From an uncultured Roseibium sp. (GTDB lineage Bacteria > Pseudomonadota > Alphaproteobacteria > Rhizobiales > Stappiaceae): a stretch of 64,000 nucleotides of DNA. Made by a program: the position numbers and the translations under genes. A model generated the notes under the pieces. The model saw nothing but the letters and a program-made list of their open reading frames with translations. It had not been told where the DNA came from and searched no databases. This document shows positions 56,139-64,000 of this stretch, one piece after another. The stretch covers positions 868,001 through 932,000 of the forward strand of contig NZ_CANMFD010000002.1 of the NCBI RefSeq assembly GCF_947496995.1. The letters run 5' to 3'. Each line of letters starts with the position of its first letter. Position 1 is the stretch's first letter.

Positions 56139-56960
56139 ATGTCCGACACCGCCGCAAATGACGACGTCCAGAACCCCATGCTCGCGACCCTTCTGCACGA
56201 AGGCGTCTACCGGATCGTGATGCAACGCCCGGACCGGATGAACGCCCTTTCCACGGAGATGATGACCGCCCTCGCCGATGAACTGACAAAGGCTGCGGAA
56301 GATCCGGACGTACGCGTCATTCTGCTCGGCGCGGAAGGCAAGGTGTTCTGCGCCGGACATGACCTGAAGGAGCTGACCGCCGCACGGGCCGAGGCCGATG
56401 GCGGCAAGGCCACCTATGAAAGGATCATGCGGCAGTGTTCCGATCTGATGCAGCAGATCGTCCGCCTGCCGAAACCGGTGATCGCAGTTGTCACGGGTGT
56501 CGCCACGGCGGCGGGCTGCCAGCTTGTCGCCTCCTGCGATCTGGCAATCGCCACCGATACGGCGACCTTCTGCACACCCGGTGTCAATATCGGCCTGTTC
56601 TGCTCGACGCCGATGGTGGCCCTTTCGCGCAATGTCGCGCCAAAACAGGCCATGGAAATGCTGCTGACCGGCGAGAGCATTGATGCTTCGACCGCCAAGG
56701 ACTTCGGCCTCATCAACCGGATCGTGGCGGCGGACTACCTCGAACAGGTCGTTCAGAAATACGCGTCGGTGATCGCGTCCAAATCGGCCAAGACACTCCG
56801 GATAGGCAAGGAAGCCTTCTACCGGCAGCTCGAGATGCCGCTTTCCGAGGCCTATGATTTCGCCGCCCAGACCATGGTGGATAACATGATGGCAAGGGAC
56901 GCCGAAGAAGGGATCTCGGCCTTCCTGCAGAAGCGCAAGCCGGAGTGGACCGACAGCTGA
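56139..56960 (+). CDS. enoyl-CoA hydratase/isomerase family protein, ECHDC3-like
   Basis: 273 residues of the crotonase fold. The oxyanion-hole segments are present (FCAGHDLKEL and VTGVATAAGCQLVASCDLAIA), but the two glutamates used by hydratases are not where expected: Gln stands in AAGCQLVA and GLFCSTPMVALSR replaces the usual P-E-containing stretch. This matches the ECHDC3-type subgroup, whose reaction is unclear. The ATG at 56139 follows AGGGAG; the open frame continues leftward but overlaps the DUF1194 gene on the other strand. Confidence 0.87.
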   Translation: MSDTAANDDVQNPMLATLLHEGVYRIVMQRPDRMNALSTEMMTALADELTKAAEDPDVRVILLGAEGKVFCAGHDLKELTAARAEADGGKATYERIMRQCSDLMQQIVRLPKPVIAVVTGVATAAGCQLVASCDLAIATDTATFCTPGVNIGLFCSTPMVALSRNVAPKQAMEMLLTGESIDASTAKDFGLINRIVAADYLEQVVQKYASVIASKSAKTLRIGKEAFYRQLEMPLSEAYDFAAQTMVDNMMARDAEEGISAFLQKRKPEWTDS

Positions 56961-57409
56961 TGCCCCAGGCAGGCTATTCCGGCCGGCCTCTGTCGGCCAA
57001 ACTCGGCCTGAAACCTGAAATGACCTGCTGGCGGCACGAGATGCCGGCGCAGATCGCGGAGCTGCTGGACCGTGAAGTCCCCGGCCAGACGCTTCTCGCC
57101 GCACCGGATCCAGGACTGGGCTGCGCGCATGTCTTTGTCACGAGGCGGAACGATCTGGTTCACTGGCTCGGCCAGCTCCGCGCGGTTCTTCACCCGGATG
57201 GCATGATCTGGGTCTCCTGGCCCAAGAAGTCGAGCAAGGTGCCGACCGATGTCACCGAGGACGTGATCCGCGAGATCTGCCTGCCGATGGGACTTGTGGA
57301 TGTGAAAGTTTGCGCGGTCGATGCCGTGTGGTCAGGCCTCAAGCTGATGATCCGCAAGGAGTTCAGAAAGGACCAGACAGACAAAAACGCGAATGACAAT
57401 TTAAAATGA
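56960..57409 (+). CDS. DUF3052 domain protein
   Basis: 149 residues. The start QAGYSGRPLSAKLGLKP is the family signature, and LRAVLHPDGMIWVSWPKKSSKVPTD-type sequence (about 78-100) is also typical. Function unknown. Its start codon overlaps the stop of the crotonase gene (TGATG), so the two are translated together, which hints at a shared acyl-CoA-related role. Confidence 0.83.
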   Translation: MPQAGYSGRPLSAKLGLKPEMTCWRHEMPAQIAELLDREVPGQTLLAAPDPGLGCAHVFVTRRNDLVHWLGQLRAVLHPDGMIWVSWPKKSSKVPTDVTEDVIREICLPMGLVDVKVCAVDAVWSGLKLMIRKEFRKDQTDKNANDNLK

Positions 57410-57422
57410 CGGAATATTTACT

Positions 57423-58073
57423 TTAGTTAAACCACCCGAGAAGAATATTGTTCCGACGGCAGGCTGGTATTAGATTATCTTTTATTATATTTTTATTAGA
57501 AACAATAAAATACTTTCCATCAAATACTTTCTTCAAGTCTTTTCGCTGTGCCGAAATATCTATTTCCACCAAATCACTTTTAGTGGTGAAGAAAACAACG
57601 CGCTTTTTCCAATCGGCATTAATTATGTCAGGGTTTATGTTGATCTCTCTGAGGGTTGGATAACTGTTATCGTGGTCAAGCTTCCTAGATTGACCATCAG
57701 TTGTAATTCCATAAGAATAATGCCTAGCATAAACTCTAATCTTCGCGGCACCTCGAATATTTTCAGATAAAGCGCCGTTATTGATCATGTACCATACAAC
57801 GTTTTTATTGACATCTTCACGTGACAAAAAGTGGCAATGATTTTTCTTGAGAACATTGAATTTTTCAGCCTTCTTTGCCTGCTCTTCTTGCGTGCGCCCT
57901 GATCCAAACTCCTGAACTTGCGCCAGCCAGCCAGCATAATCTGCTGTCAAAAAAACATTCCGTGAAATATTTTTTCTATCGGCAACCTTGTAATGATCAT
58001 TTGCATAAACCTCATGAAATGAAATACTCCAAACAATCAGAGACAGGCCCAGCATATAAGAATATTTAATCAT
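57423..58073 (-). CDS. hypothetical secreted protein in an AT-rich insert
   Basis: 216 residues. A clear Sec signal peptide (hydrophobic core MLGLSLIVWSISF, cleavage after VYA) leaves about 190 residues in the periplasm or outside. I recognise no domain. It is polar, rich in Lys and Asn, with a single CHF segment (KKNHCHFLS) and a second cysteine near the end (PACRRNN). The DNA is strikingly AT-rich compared with both sides. Its start overlaps the stop of the membrane-protein gene by 8 bases, so the two are translationally coupled. Confidence 0.75.
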   Translation of the reverse strand: MIKYSYMLGLSLIVWSISFHEVYANDHYKVADRKNISRNVFLTADYAGWLAQVQEFGSGRTQEEQAKKAEKFNVLKKNHCHFLSREDVNKNVVWYMINNGALSENIRGAAKIRVYARHYSYGITTDGQSRKLDHDNSYPTLREININPDIINADWKKRVVFFTTKSDLVEIDISAQRKDLKKVFDGKYFIVSNKNIIKDNLIPACRRNNILLGWFN

Positions 58074-58584
58074 CTAAATCTTCCCCTTCATCAGAGGTAG
58101 CATTCCCCATCCATCCAAAATTTTGTGCGATAGAGTAAATTACCGGAATGGAGAATGTCCATAGTAGTGTAATACCTATAAACGTAACTCTGTCGCGAAG
58201 GACTATATCACCATATGGGCCAAGAATTGTAATCGAGTCAAAATTCTGCAGAACGAATGATATCGCATTGATATCAAGAGACACCATCCAAAATATATAT
58301 GAAATTATAATCACGACTATTTGAATAATGCTGGTCACCTCCGACACAAAATATAAATATAACATAGCAACTAGGGAAAGCGGAAGCATAAATCGAACAA
58401 GGTACGTAACATAAGTCAAGCTTTCGGCGAGAGATTCAGCTGAAACTGTTTCGACTGGAACAAAGTCATATACGGAAGCAACTACAACCCTAAAGCTTAA
58501 GTAGATCGCTGTTAAATCCCCCGGAATCGTCTTCCTGAGTTTATCGACGTAACCATCATCTTTTTCTATATTCTTGCTACTCAT
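58066..58584 (-). CDS. hypothetical multi-pass membrane protein in an AT-rich insert
   Basis: 172 residues. A polar N-terminus is followed by KTIPGDLTAIYLSFRVVV (about 18-35). Three strong membrane segments follow (about 54-80, 85-110, 130-152), and the tail is acidic (SDEGEDLDD). The early (K)xIPG-(x)-AxYL pattern recalls small uncharacterised integral membrane proteins of accessory regions, but I cannot name a family. AGGG precedes the ATG. First of a two-gene unit with the secreted protein. Confidence 0.75.
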   Translation of the reverse strand: MSSKNIEKDDGYVDKLRKTIPGDLTAIYLSFRVVVASVYDFVPVETVSAESLAESLTYVTYLVRFMLPLSLVAMLYLYFVSEVTSIIQIVVIIISYIFWMVSLDINAISFVLQNFDSITILGPYGDIVLRDRVTFIGITLLWTFSIPVIYSIAQNFGWMGNATSDEGEDLDD

Positions 58585-58938
58585 AGGTACGCCCTAAAGA
58601 ATTTTTATTGATAAATTTCCACTAATAGATGTATTTTAGTAGGGACTGATGTTCAGTTACAAGTTAATTTTAATTTTACGCGAACGCATTAAAAGTGAAA
58701 TCTATTTATCGCAACCTGTCCTCCTGGGGAGGCTGCCATGTTCTCAAAACATAATTTACAACCAAATAAACAAGTATGACTATCAATAAATATTTTCATA
58801 TTTTAGATTTACTAAATTATTCATTTCAATGCTATTTCTTTATCAGTTACGGGATGGACAACATCCAATTCGAAGATAAGGATACTGCATGGGGCATTTC
58901 GCATTGGATAGCGCGGCCTACCGAAGGACCTCCAGCGC
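58585..58938. other. AT-rich promoter region of the insert
   Basis: This 354-base gap is very AT-rich up to about 58850 and returns to normal composition just before the CoA-binding protein gene. An open frame from 58776 runs into that gene out of frame and is not credible. I see no integrase, tRNA end or clean flanking repeat that would explain how the insert arrived. Confidence 0.5.
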
Positions 58939-59469
58939 ATGAATCACGACAGCTATTCCAACACCTACATAAAGAGCATTCTGGACGAGGTGAAAACCGT
59001 CGCGATGGTGGGCGCCAGTGCCAACACCGTCCGGCCCTCCTATTTTGTGCTGAAATATCTTCTGGCCAAGGGCTACGAGGTCTGGCCGGTCAATCCCGGG
59101 CAGGCAGGCAAGGAGATCCTGGGACAGAGGGTCTACCCGTCTCTAGACGACCTTCCTGGCGTGCCGGACATGATCGACATATTTCGCAATTCTGAAGCCG
59201 CGGGACAGATCGTCGACCAGGTTCTCGCCAAGGGAAACCTGCCGAAGGTGATCTGGATGCAGCTAACCGTGCGCCACGACGAGGCTGCAAAACGGGCGGA
59301 AGCCGCAGGTATCAAGGTCATCATGGACCGCTGCCCGAAGATAGAATATGGCCGTTTGTCCGGTGAGATCGGCTGGGCAGGCGTCAATTCCAGAACACTG
59401 TCTTCCAAACGGCCTTCCCTCAAGTCCGGCTTCCAGCACCGCGGCCTTTCCGGGAAAAAGCCCGGTTAG
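58939..59469 (+). CDS. CoA-binding domain protein (YccU-like)
   Basis: 176 residues with a Rossmann-type CoA_binding_2 domain (about 14-135): KTVAMVGASANTVRPSYFVLKYL, YEVWPVNPGQAGKEILGQRVYPSL, MIDIFRNSEAA and VIMDRCPKIEYGRL. These proteins bind CoA or acyl-CoA in the cytosol; the biological role is unproven. A basic tail of about 30 residues follows the domain. The ATG at 58939 follows AAGGA, and the sequence composition here is again that of the chromosome. Confidence 0.9.
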   Translation: MNHDSYSNTYIKSILDEVKTVAMVGASANTVRPSYFVLKYLLAKGYEVWPVNPGQAGKEILGQRVYPSLDDLPGVPDMIDIFRNSEAAGQIVDQVLAKGNLPKVIWMQLTVRHDEAAKRAEAAGIKVIMDRCPKIEYGRLSGEIGWAGVNSRTLSSKRPSLKSGFQHRGLSGKKPG

Positions 59470-59600
59470 AGCGTAAAGCGTCGATTTGGAAGCATTTGAT
59501 GGCGGAAGGCAGCCTATCGGCAGCGTTGCGCCGCTTGCCCGAGGCACCTTCCCTTTACACCAGCTTCGCACAATACGCGCCTGATAGTCCTTTGTCCGGG
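59466..59600. repeat. repeat fragment related to the element at 1091-1386
   Basis: GCAGCGTTGCGCCGCTTGC (about 59519-59537) is shared with about 1280-1298, followed by the similar CCGAGGCACC and CACGATGCACC. GCGGAAGGCAGCC and a later CACCTTCC suggest a partial hairpin. It begins right after the CoA-binding gene stop and ends before the small membrane gene. Confidence 0.4.
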
Positions 59601-59649
59601 TTCGCGCCTGTCGGACCCGCGATCGGATTTGTCTGCTGGAGAGCGTGAA

Positions 59650-59856
59650 ATGACACAGGACCCGACCCTGTTTACAGCGATGGAATGGGTGTTGATGGCC
59701 ATGGCCGGGCTGATTGCCCTCCTGCTGTTCGCCGTGGTCCACCGCGCCGAACCCGGGTCCCCTTTCGCCGAGCGGGACGAACACTGGGCACCGGAAGACC
59801 CTCCATTGCAAGCAGGGTCCAAAGATCGAAAACGCCGCGGCCGCATGCTTCGCTAG
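59650..59856 (+). CDS. small membrane protein, 68 aa
   Basis: 68 residues, with one membrane segment (about 11-34: WVLMAMAGLIALLLFAVVH) and a charged cytoplasmic-type tail ending in KDRKRRGRMLR. The ATG at 59650 has GGAG upstream. No recognised family. First of three very small membrane-protein genes in a row. Confidence 0.55.
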   Translation: MTQDPTLFTAMEWVLMAMAGLIALLLFAVVHRAEPGSPFAERDEHWAPEDPPLQAGSKDRKRRGRMLR

Positions 59857-60025
59857 GTTCGAAACCTTTCTTTCGATCACTGTATTGTTCCAAAATCCAC
59901 AGGAATGTAACTCCCCACACTTCTCAACCTATGCGTGTTCCTGCTAGGGTCTTAGCGAGACTGCACGCTACCTGAGCCATGTTTGGCTCCGGTGTTATCG
60001 GAAGATTGGCAGGGGATTTCTGGAA

Positions 60026-60199
60026 ATGCTCAACATCTATTCCGGTATTGCATTTCTGGTCCTGATCACTGGCTTGCTTGTGCTGATCCGGATGGACCGG
60101 AAAGGCAGCAAAAAAGGCTATCCCTTCCCACTGCGGAATGTCGCTTCCGTTTCACCGGAAGACAAGACTGCCTTCAGCAAGGTGGACCAGCGCGACTGA
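60026..60199 (+). CDS. small membrane protein, 57 aa
   Basis: 57 residues: an N-terminal hydrophobic helix (SGIAFLVLITGLLVLI, about 6-21), then a polar tail with KKGYPFPLRNVASVSPEDK. AGGGGA and GGAAA precede the ATG at 60026. I do not recognise it. The KGYPFP tail recalls cytoplasmic tails of single-helix accessory subunits, but this is only an impression. Confidence 0.5.
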   Translation: MLNIYSGIAFLVLITGLLVLIRMDRKGSKKGYPFPLRNVASVSPEDKTAFSKVDQRD

Positions 60200-60335
60200 T
60201 GCACGGCGGACCAGCCGGTTTCATTCGAATTTTAATTTAATTGTCTGAAAAATCTCCTGAAATTCTTCTCGTTATTTACATGCCCGGCCGGTAATTAGCC
60301 TTGCAAGGCAAAAAAGAATGTCCTTGGAGACTGTC

Positions 60336-60467
60336 ATGCTCACTGTGCTCGGTAACACCGCCCCGCTGGCCTGGTGCCTGCCCTTGCTGGCCACCGGTCT
60401 GCTTTTCGGCGTCTATTTTCTGGCGAAAACCGATATTCGCAAGCGACAGTCCAACCGTCAGGGTTGA
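60336..60467 (+). CDS. small membrane protein, 43 aa
   Basis: 43 residues: one hydrophobic helix (PLAWCLPLLATGLLFGVYFLA, split as about 10-30) and a basic tail KTDIRKRQSNRQG. GGAG lies seven bases before the ATG at 60336. Third in the row of tiny membrane proteins; no recognised family. Confidence 0.5.
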   Translation: MLTVLGNTAPLAWCLPLLATGLLFGVYFLAKTDIRKRQSNRQG

Positions 60468-60637
60468 CCGGCTATAGCCGAAAATTCGTTGAAACCGTGT
60501 GCGCCCTGCCCGGTAGATCTCCCCTAACCTATTGACGCTAAATTTTTTTCCGTTGATCGCTAAATCCGGAATTTCCTGCTTTGACTTCCCTTCCGCTTCG
60601 GCCAAACTGGCCGAAATTCAAACAGGGAGGTTTTTTG

Positions 60638-61918
60638 ATGAGCGACAAGATACCGGGTTTTTCAACCCTTGCCATTCACGCCGGTGCGGCGCCCGATCCC
60701 GCGACGGGGGCCCGGGCTACCCCCATCTACCAGACGACGTCTTTCGTGTTCGACGACGTCGATCACGCGGCTTCCCTGTTCGGCCTTCAGGCTTTCGGCA
60801 ACATCTATACACGCATCACCAATCCCACGACCGCCGTTCTGGAAGAACGGGTTGCGGCACTTGAAGGCGGAACCGCAGCGCTTGCCACCGCTTCGGGCCA
60901 TTCCGCCCAGCTGCTGTGTTTCCACTCAATGATGCAGCCCGGCGACAATATCGTCGCAGCGAACAAGCTTTACGGCGGCTCGATCAATCAGCTCAACCAC
61001 TCGTTCAAGAGTTTCGGCTGGAACGTCAAATGGGCCGATCCGGCGGATCTCGGCACCTTTGAAGCGGCGATCGACGACAGAACCCGCGCGATCTTCATTG
61101 AAAGCCTTGCCAACCCGGGCGGTATCGTCGTCGACATCGAGGCCATTGCCGCAATCGCCAAAGCCAAGGGCGTTCCGCTGGTTGTCGACAATACGATGGC
61201 CACGCCCTATCTGTGCCGTCCGATCGAGCACGGCGCGGACATCGTCCTGCACTCGCTGACCAAGTTCATGGGCGGCCATGGAAATTCGATGGGCGGCATC
61301 ATCGTCGATGGCGGCAGCTTCGACTGGTCGGCAAGCGGCAATTATCCCCTGCTGTCCCAGCCGCGACCCGAATATCAGGGCGTCGTGCTGCATGAGACCT
61401 TCGGCAACTTCGCTTTCGCAATCGCCTGCAGGGTGCTCGGGCTGCGCGATCTCGGCCCGGCGATTTCGCCGTTCAATTCCTTCATGATCCTGACAGGCAT
61501 CGAGACGCTCCCTTTGCGCATGCAGCGCCATTCGGACAATGCCAAGAAGGTGGCGCTTCACCTGTCGGGTCACGACAAGGTCAAATGGGTCTCCTACGCC
61601 GCTCTGCCCGAAGACAAGCATCACGCCCTGCAGCAGAAATACATGCCCAAGGGCGCGGGTGCGGTCTTCACGTTCGGTGTCGAGGGCGGCTACGAAGCTG
61701 GAGTCAATCTCGTGTCAAAGGTCGAGCTGTTCTCGCACCTGGCCAATATCGGCGACACCCGCAGCCTGATCATCCATCCCGCTTCCACAACGCACCGGCA
61801 GCTGACGGACGAGCAGAAAACGGTCGCGGGCGCCGGGCCGGACGTGGTGCGGGTTTCCGTCGGTCTGGAGGATGTCGACGACATCATTGCCGATCTGGAC
61901 CAGGCACTGTCAGGCTGA
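60638..61918 (+). CDS. metY: O-acetylhomoserine aminocarboxypropyltransferase (sulfhydrylase)
   Basis: A 426-residue PLP enzyme of the Cys/Met metabolism family that makes homocysteine from O-acetylhomoserine and sulfide. Family marks are [32 protein letters not shown] start, [35 protein letters not shown], the PLP lysine in [12 protein letters not shown], and [11 protein letters not shown] near the end. Its length (over 420) and inserts fit MetY rather than MetZ/MetB. The ATG at 60638 follows GGGAGG. It is followed by a strong terminator. Confidence 0.94.
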   Translation: MSDKIPGFSTLAIHAGAAPDPATGARATPIYQTTSFVFDDVDHAASLFGLQAFGNIYTRITNPTTAVLEERVAALEGGTAALATASGHSAQLLCFHSMMQPGDNIVAANKLYGGSINQLNHSFKSFGWNVKWADPADLGTFEAAIDDRTRAIFIESLANPGGIVVDIEAIAAIAKAKGVPLVVDNTMATPYLCRPIEHGADIVLHSLTKFMGGHGNSMGGIIVDGGSFDWSASGNYPLLSQPRPEYQGVVLHETFGNFAFAIACRVLGLRDLGPAISPFNSFMILTGIETLPLRMQRHSDNAKKVALHLSGHDKVKWVSYAALPEDKHHALQQKYMPKGAGAVFTFGVEGGYEAGVNLVSKVELFSHLANIGDTRSLIIHPASTTHRQLTDEQKTVAGAGPDVVRVSVGLEDVDDIIADLDQALSG

Positions 61919-61943
61919 TCCCGCAGGTCCTCACCAAAAAGCA

Positions 61944-61971
61944 GAGCCCGCCGAATTGGCGGGCTCTTTTT
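61944..61971 (+). terminator. bidirectional rho-independent terminator between metY and ctaA
   Basis: GAGCCCGCC (61944-61952) and GGCGGGCTC (61958-61966) form a perfect 9-bp stem with GAATT loop, followed by TTTTT. On the other strand the stem is followed by TGCTTTTTGG, so it can stop both convergent genes. Confidence 0.9.
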
Positions 61972-63082
61972 ATGTCTTTGCCACCTGTTCCCTGACCGGG
62001 AAGGCCCCTTTCAGAAGGGCCAGATGATCTATCGACGCGGCAAGAACCACCACCGCGAACCCCTGATGGAGCAATGCGACCGGCAAAGGCACCATCCACA
62101 CGAGGGTCAGGATACCGAAAACCGCCTGCAGCAGAACGAAACCGCCGAGGTGTGCGCCGGCCCGCCGCAGTTCCGCACGGCGGCTTACCCTGAATGTGCT
62201 GTACATCAGCGCAAGACCGAGCACGACCAGAAGGTAAGCCGTCATCCGATGCTGGAACTGGACGGTCATCACGTTCTCGAAGAAGTTGAGCCAGACCGGC
62301 TGCATCACGAGCAGCCCGTTTGGAACAATGCGCCCATCCATCAATGGCCAGGTGTTGAACGTGAGACCGGCATTGAGACCGGCAACGAGGCCGCCCAGGA
62401 ACATCTGCAGGAAAACCAGTCCGAGAAACAGTTGACTGAGGCCCGCAAGGCGTCCTCGTTCGTGGGGATCCGGGTCAGGCAGTGGCGCAAGGCGGCGGGC
62501 GATCCAGAACAGATAGGCGAATATGACCAAAGCAAGTGTCAGGTGGATCGCCAGGCGATACTGGCTGACATCCACCCGTTCGACGAGGCCGGACGCCACC
62601 ATCCACCAGCCGACAAATCCCTGCAAGCCTCCCAGCCCCAGTCCGATCAGCAGCCTGGGTTTCAACCAGGGTTCGATCCGGCCGGCGACCCAGAAGCCGA
62701 GCATGGGAACGAAGAAGGCTATCCCGATGAAGCGGCCCAACAGGCGGTGCGCCCATTCCCACCAGAAAATGAATTTGAACTCTTCCAGGCTCATGCCCTT
62801 GTTGATGAGCTGGTATTCCGGGATCTGCCGGTATTTCTCAAGCTCATCTTCCCACTCGGCTTCGCTGAGCGGCGGAATGACACCGTGGATCGGCTTCCAC
62901 TCCGTGATGGACAGACCGGATTCGGTCAGACGGGTGGCCCCGCCAACCACGACCATGGCCAGGATCAAGGCACACACGCCATAAAGCCACCAGCGGATCA
63001 GTTTCCGGTTCTGCCTTATGCGCGCCAGCCTGACCGGAGACACGGATGTCGCCACGCCGTTTGTGCTTGCCGCTACCGTCAT
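61970..63082 (-). CDS. ctaA: haem A synthase (COX15/CtaA)
   Basis: A 370-residue inner-membrane enzyme with eight hydrophobic segments that oxidises haem O to haem A for cytochrome aa3 oxidases. Haem-ligand and family motifs are VVVGGATRLTESGLSITEWKP-type sequence (about 45-65), FWWEWAHRLLGR, YRLAIHLTLAL, VQFQHRMTAYLLV and LLHQGFAVVVLA. The ATG at 63082 follows GGAG; a longer frame starts at a TTG without support. Confidence 0.95.
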   Translation of the reverse strand: MTVAASTNGVATSVSPVRLARIRQNRKLIRWWLYGVCALILAMVVVGGATRLTESGLSITEWKPIHGVIPPLSEAEWEDELEKYRQIPEYQLINKGMSLEEFKFIFWWEWAHRLLGRFIGIAFFVPMLGFWVAGRIEPWLKPRLLIGLGLGGLQGFVGWWMVASGLVERVDVSQYRLAIHLTLALVIFAYLFWIARRLAPLPDPDPHERGRLAGLSQLFLGLVFLQMFLGGLVAGLNAGLTFNTWPLMDGRIVPNGLLVMQPVWLNFFENVMTVQFQHRMTAYLLVVLGLALMYSTFRVSRRAELRRAGAHLGGFVLLQAVFGILTLVWMVPLPVALLHQGFAVVVLAASIDHLALLKGAFPVREQVAKT

Positions 63083-63365
63083 GTTTCTTCTCCGGCCCAA
63101 TTGCCTCTTATTCAGTCAGGGCTATCAAGGTGCGGAAATATAGAGACAATTGTGAAACGGCAAGTGCACGGGAGAGTTTTGCGGCAATCTGCCTCTCCCG
63201 TGAGGTTGAATTCTCTTTCGAATGAACGGATGTCCTGCGACCATTCCGGGCGTTGCTACCTGGCGGGCATGCAGGCTATAAGCGCCGCCAGATCCCAGCG
63301 CTTGGATGTGAAAGCATATGCAAGCGCACAAATTCGTTCAGCCAGGTCACGGACACACTTCCAAT

Positions 63366-63581
63366 ATGGTTCCCTCGTTCAGAAAATTCGTCGGCATGGT
63401 GCTTCTGGTGGTTTTTGTCGTGGTCTATGCCCTGATCGCCATGGTGATCGGCGACATGACTCTCCAGACCGCATCGACGCTCGTGCGCTTCACCTATTTC
63501 GCGATTGCCGGATTGATCTGGGTGATCCCGGCCGGCGCCATCATCTGGTGGATGGAAAAAGGCGGGAAAAACCGGACCTGA
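63366..63581 (+). CDS. DUF2842 membrane protein
   Basis: 71 residues with two membrane helices (about 8-28 and 38-60) and the signature FRKFVGMVLLVVFVVVYALIA. I chose the ATG at 63366, which gives the usual short start; an in-frame ATG at 63318 adds 16 residues. Function unknown; the family is common in alphaproteobacteria near ctaA or respiratory genes. Its end overlaps the convergent deacetylase gene by 41 bases. Confidence 0.82.
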   Translation: MVPSFRKFVGMVLLVVFVVVYALIAMVIGDMTLQTASTLVRFTYFAIAGLIWVIPAGAIIWWMEKGGKNRT

Positions 63582-64000
63582 GGCCAAAACCCGAGGCTGC
63601 CCAGCGGGCCGTCCGGTAAAGCGCGAAGGGCACGCCGGTCAGATATTGGTCGACCACCGCTCCATCCTGGAAATGTCCGTTCAAAGAGACCCGGGGCAGC
63701 ATCATCAGATCGCGTGCGTTCACCGACTGAAGCACACCGGGAGCGGTCGTCACCGCCGAGGCAAACCCGATTTCGCGCAGAATGTCCGCATCGCGCAGGC
63801 TGACGGCCTGAGAATATCCGTAGGGATAGGCGAAATGCTTCGGCCGCATGCCGATTTCCTGTTCCAGACGATCCACGCCCTTGAGAACGTCCGCGCGCGC
63901 CGCGTCGGCATCCAGACGCGCCAAAGCGAAATGATCGTGCGTATGAGCCCCGATGGTCACAAGAGGGTCCGACGCCAGTTGACGGACTTCGTCCCAATTC
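63541..64000 (-). CDS. polysaccharide deacetylase family protein (cut by the right edge)
   Basis: The C-terminal about 153 residues are present; the frame is open to base 64000, so the N-terminus lies outside. It belongs to the NodB-homology carbohydrate esterases. The metal-binding histidine motif is TIGAHTHDHFALARL, followed by HFAYPYGYSQAVS, a family strand, and GFASAVTTAPG. It deacetylates N-acetylated surface polysaccharides or related substrates. Confidence 0.88.
   Translation of the reverse strand, partial: NWDEVRQLASDPLVTIGAHTHDHFALARLDADAARADVLKGVDRLEQEIGMRPKHFAYPYGYSQAVSLRDADILREIGFASAVTTAPGVLQSVNARDLMMLPRVSLNGHFQDGAVVDQYLTGVPFALYRTARWAASGFGLRSGFSRLFPSTR

Noticed and set aside
58776..59195. 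Open frame starting in the AT-rich region and running into the CoA-binding gene
   Set aside because: It overlaps the CoA-binding protein gene out of frame, and only the latter shows a family match.
62024..63619. Plus-strand open frame of 531 residues over ctaA
   Set aside because: Antisense shadow of ctaA; its translation is rich in Gln, Glu and Arg without any fold-like pattern.

Overview
The window is GC-rich chromosomal DNA from an alphaproteobacterium. The gene set (CreA, DUF2865, DUF2842, DUF3052 and DUF2059 proteins, an rpiA-DUF2059-gor block, class II DAHP synthase, CtaA-type haem A synthase, a cytosolic chemoreceptor) fits Hyphomicrobiales, and a Roseibium/Labrenzia-like marine member is my best guess. 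This is inferred from gene content and style, not from a marker gene. No plasmid, prophage, transposase or CRISPR array is visible.

Left third (1-28 kb): ordinary chromosomal genes. They run cysS (cut by the window edge), an L,D-transpeptidase, a SqrR/BigR-like ArsR regulator, creA, a divergent MBL-fold/MarR pair, gltX, an MFS transporter, nadE, a response regulator, class II DAHP synthase, a VIT1-family transporter, a PLP enzyme, a GGDEF protein, gor-DUF2059-rpiA, a soluble chemoreceptor carrying PilZ and Cache-like domains, gph and a DUF4139 protein. Several short transposase-free elements with terminal inverted repeats lie between genes.

Middle (28-48 kb): a tRNA-Val is followed by a glycan island. 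It has a TPR/GT41-like protein facing an operon of NeuB-SAF-TIM-barrel fusion, GDP-mannose 4,6-dehydratase-like protein, CMP-acylneuraminate synthetase and SAM methyltransferase. This looks like synthesis and transfer of an unusual nonulosonic acid. Then come fpr, a GlxA-type regulator, a TauE/SafE exporter, a YcaQ-like DNA glycosylase, and an XRE-cupin/kbl/tdh threonine-to-glycine operon whose threonine dehydrogenase has lost all four structural zinc ligands.

One-carbon region (45.5-55.1 kb): fhs, an unrecognised orphan gene, then a compact operon of corrinoid protein, DUF1638, Virulence_fact protein, MetF-like reductase, methyl-H4folate:corrinoid methyltransferase and a ferredoxin-ASKHA reductive activator. 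Together these can take a methyl group from a corrinoid protein to tetrahydrofolate and oxidise it towards formate. The substrate-specific methyltransferase (MttB superfamily or similar) that would load the corrinoid is not in the window.

Right end (55-64 kb): a DUF1194 protein, a crotonase-fold protein without its usual catalytic glutamates, DUF3052, then a sharply AT-rich two-gene insert (a multi-pass membrane protein overlapping a secreted protein) of unknown function. It is followed by a CoA-binding protein, three very small membrane proteins, an O-acetylhomoserine sulfhydrylase, ctaA, DUF2842 and a polysaccharide deacetylase cut by the right edge. The best candidates for undescribed biology are the AT-rich pair, the NeuB fusion operon, and the DUF1638/Virulence_fact components of the corrinoid operon.
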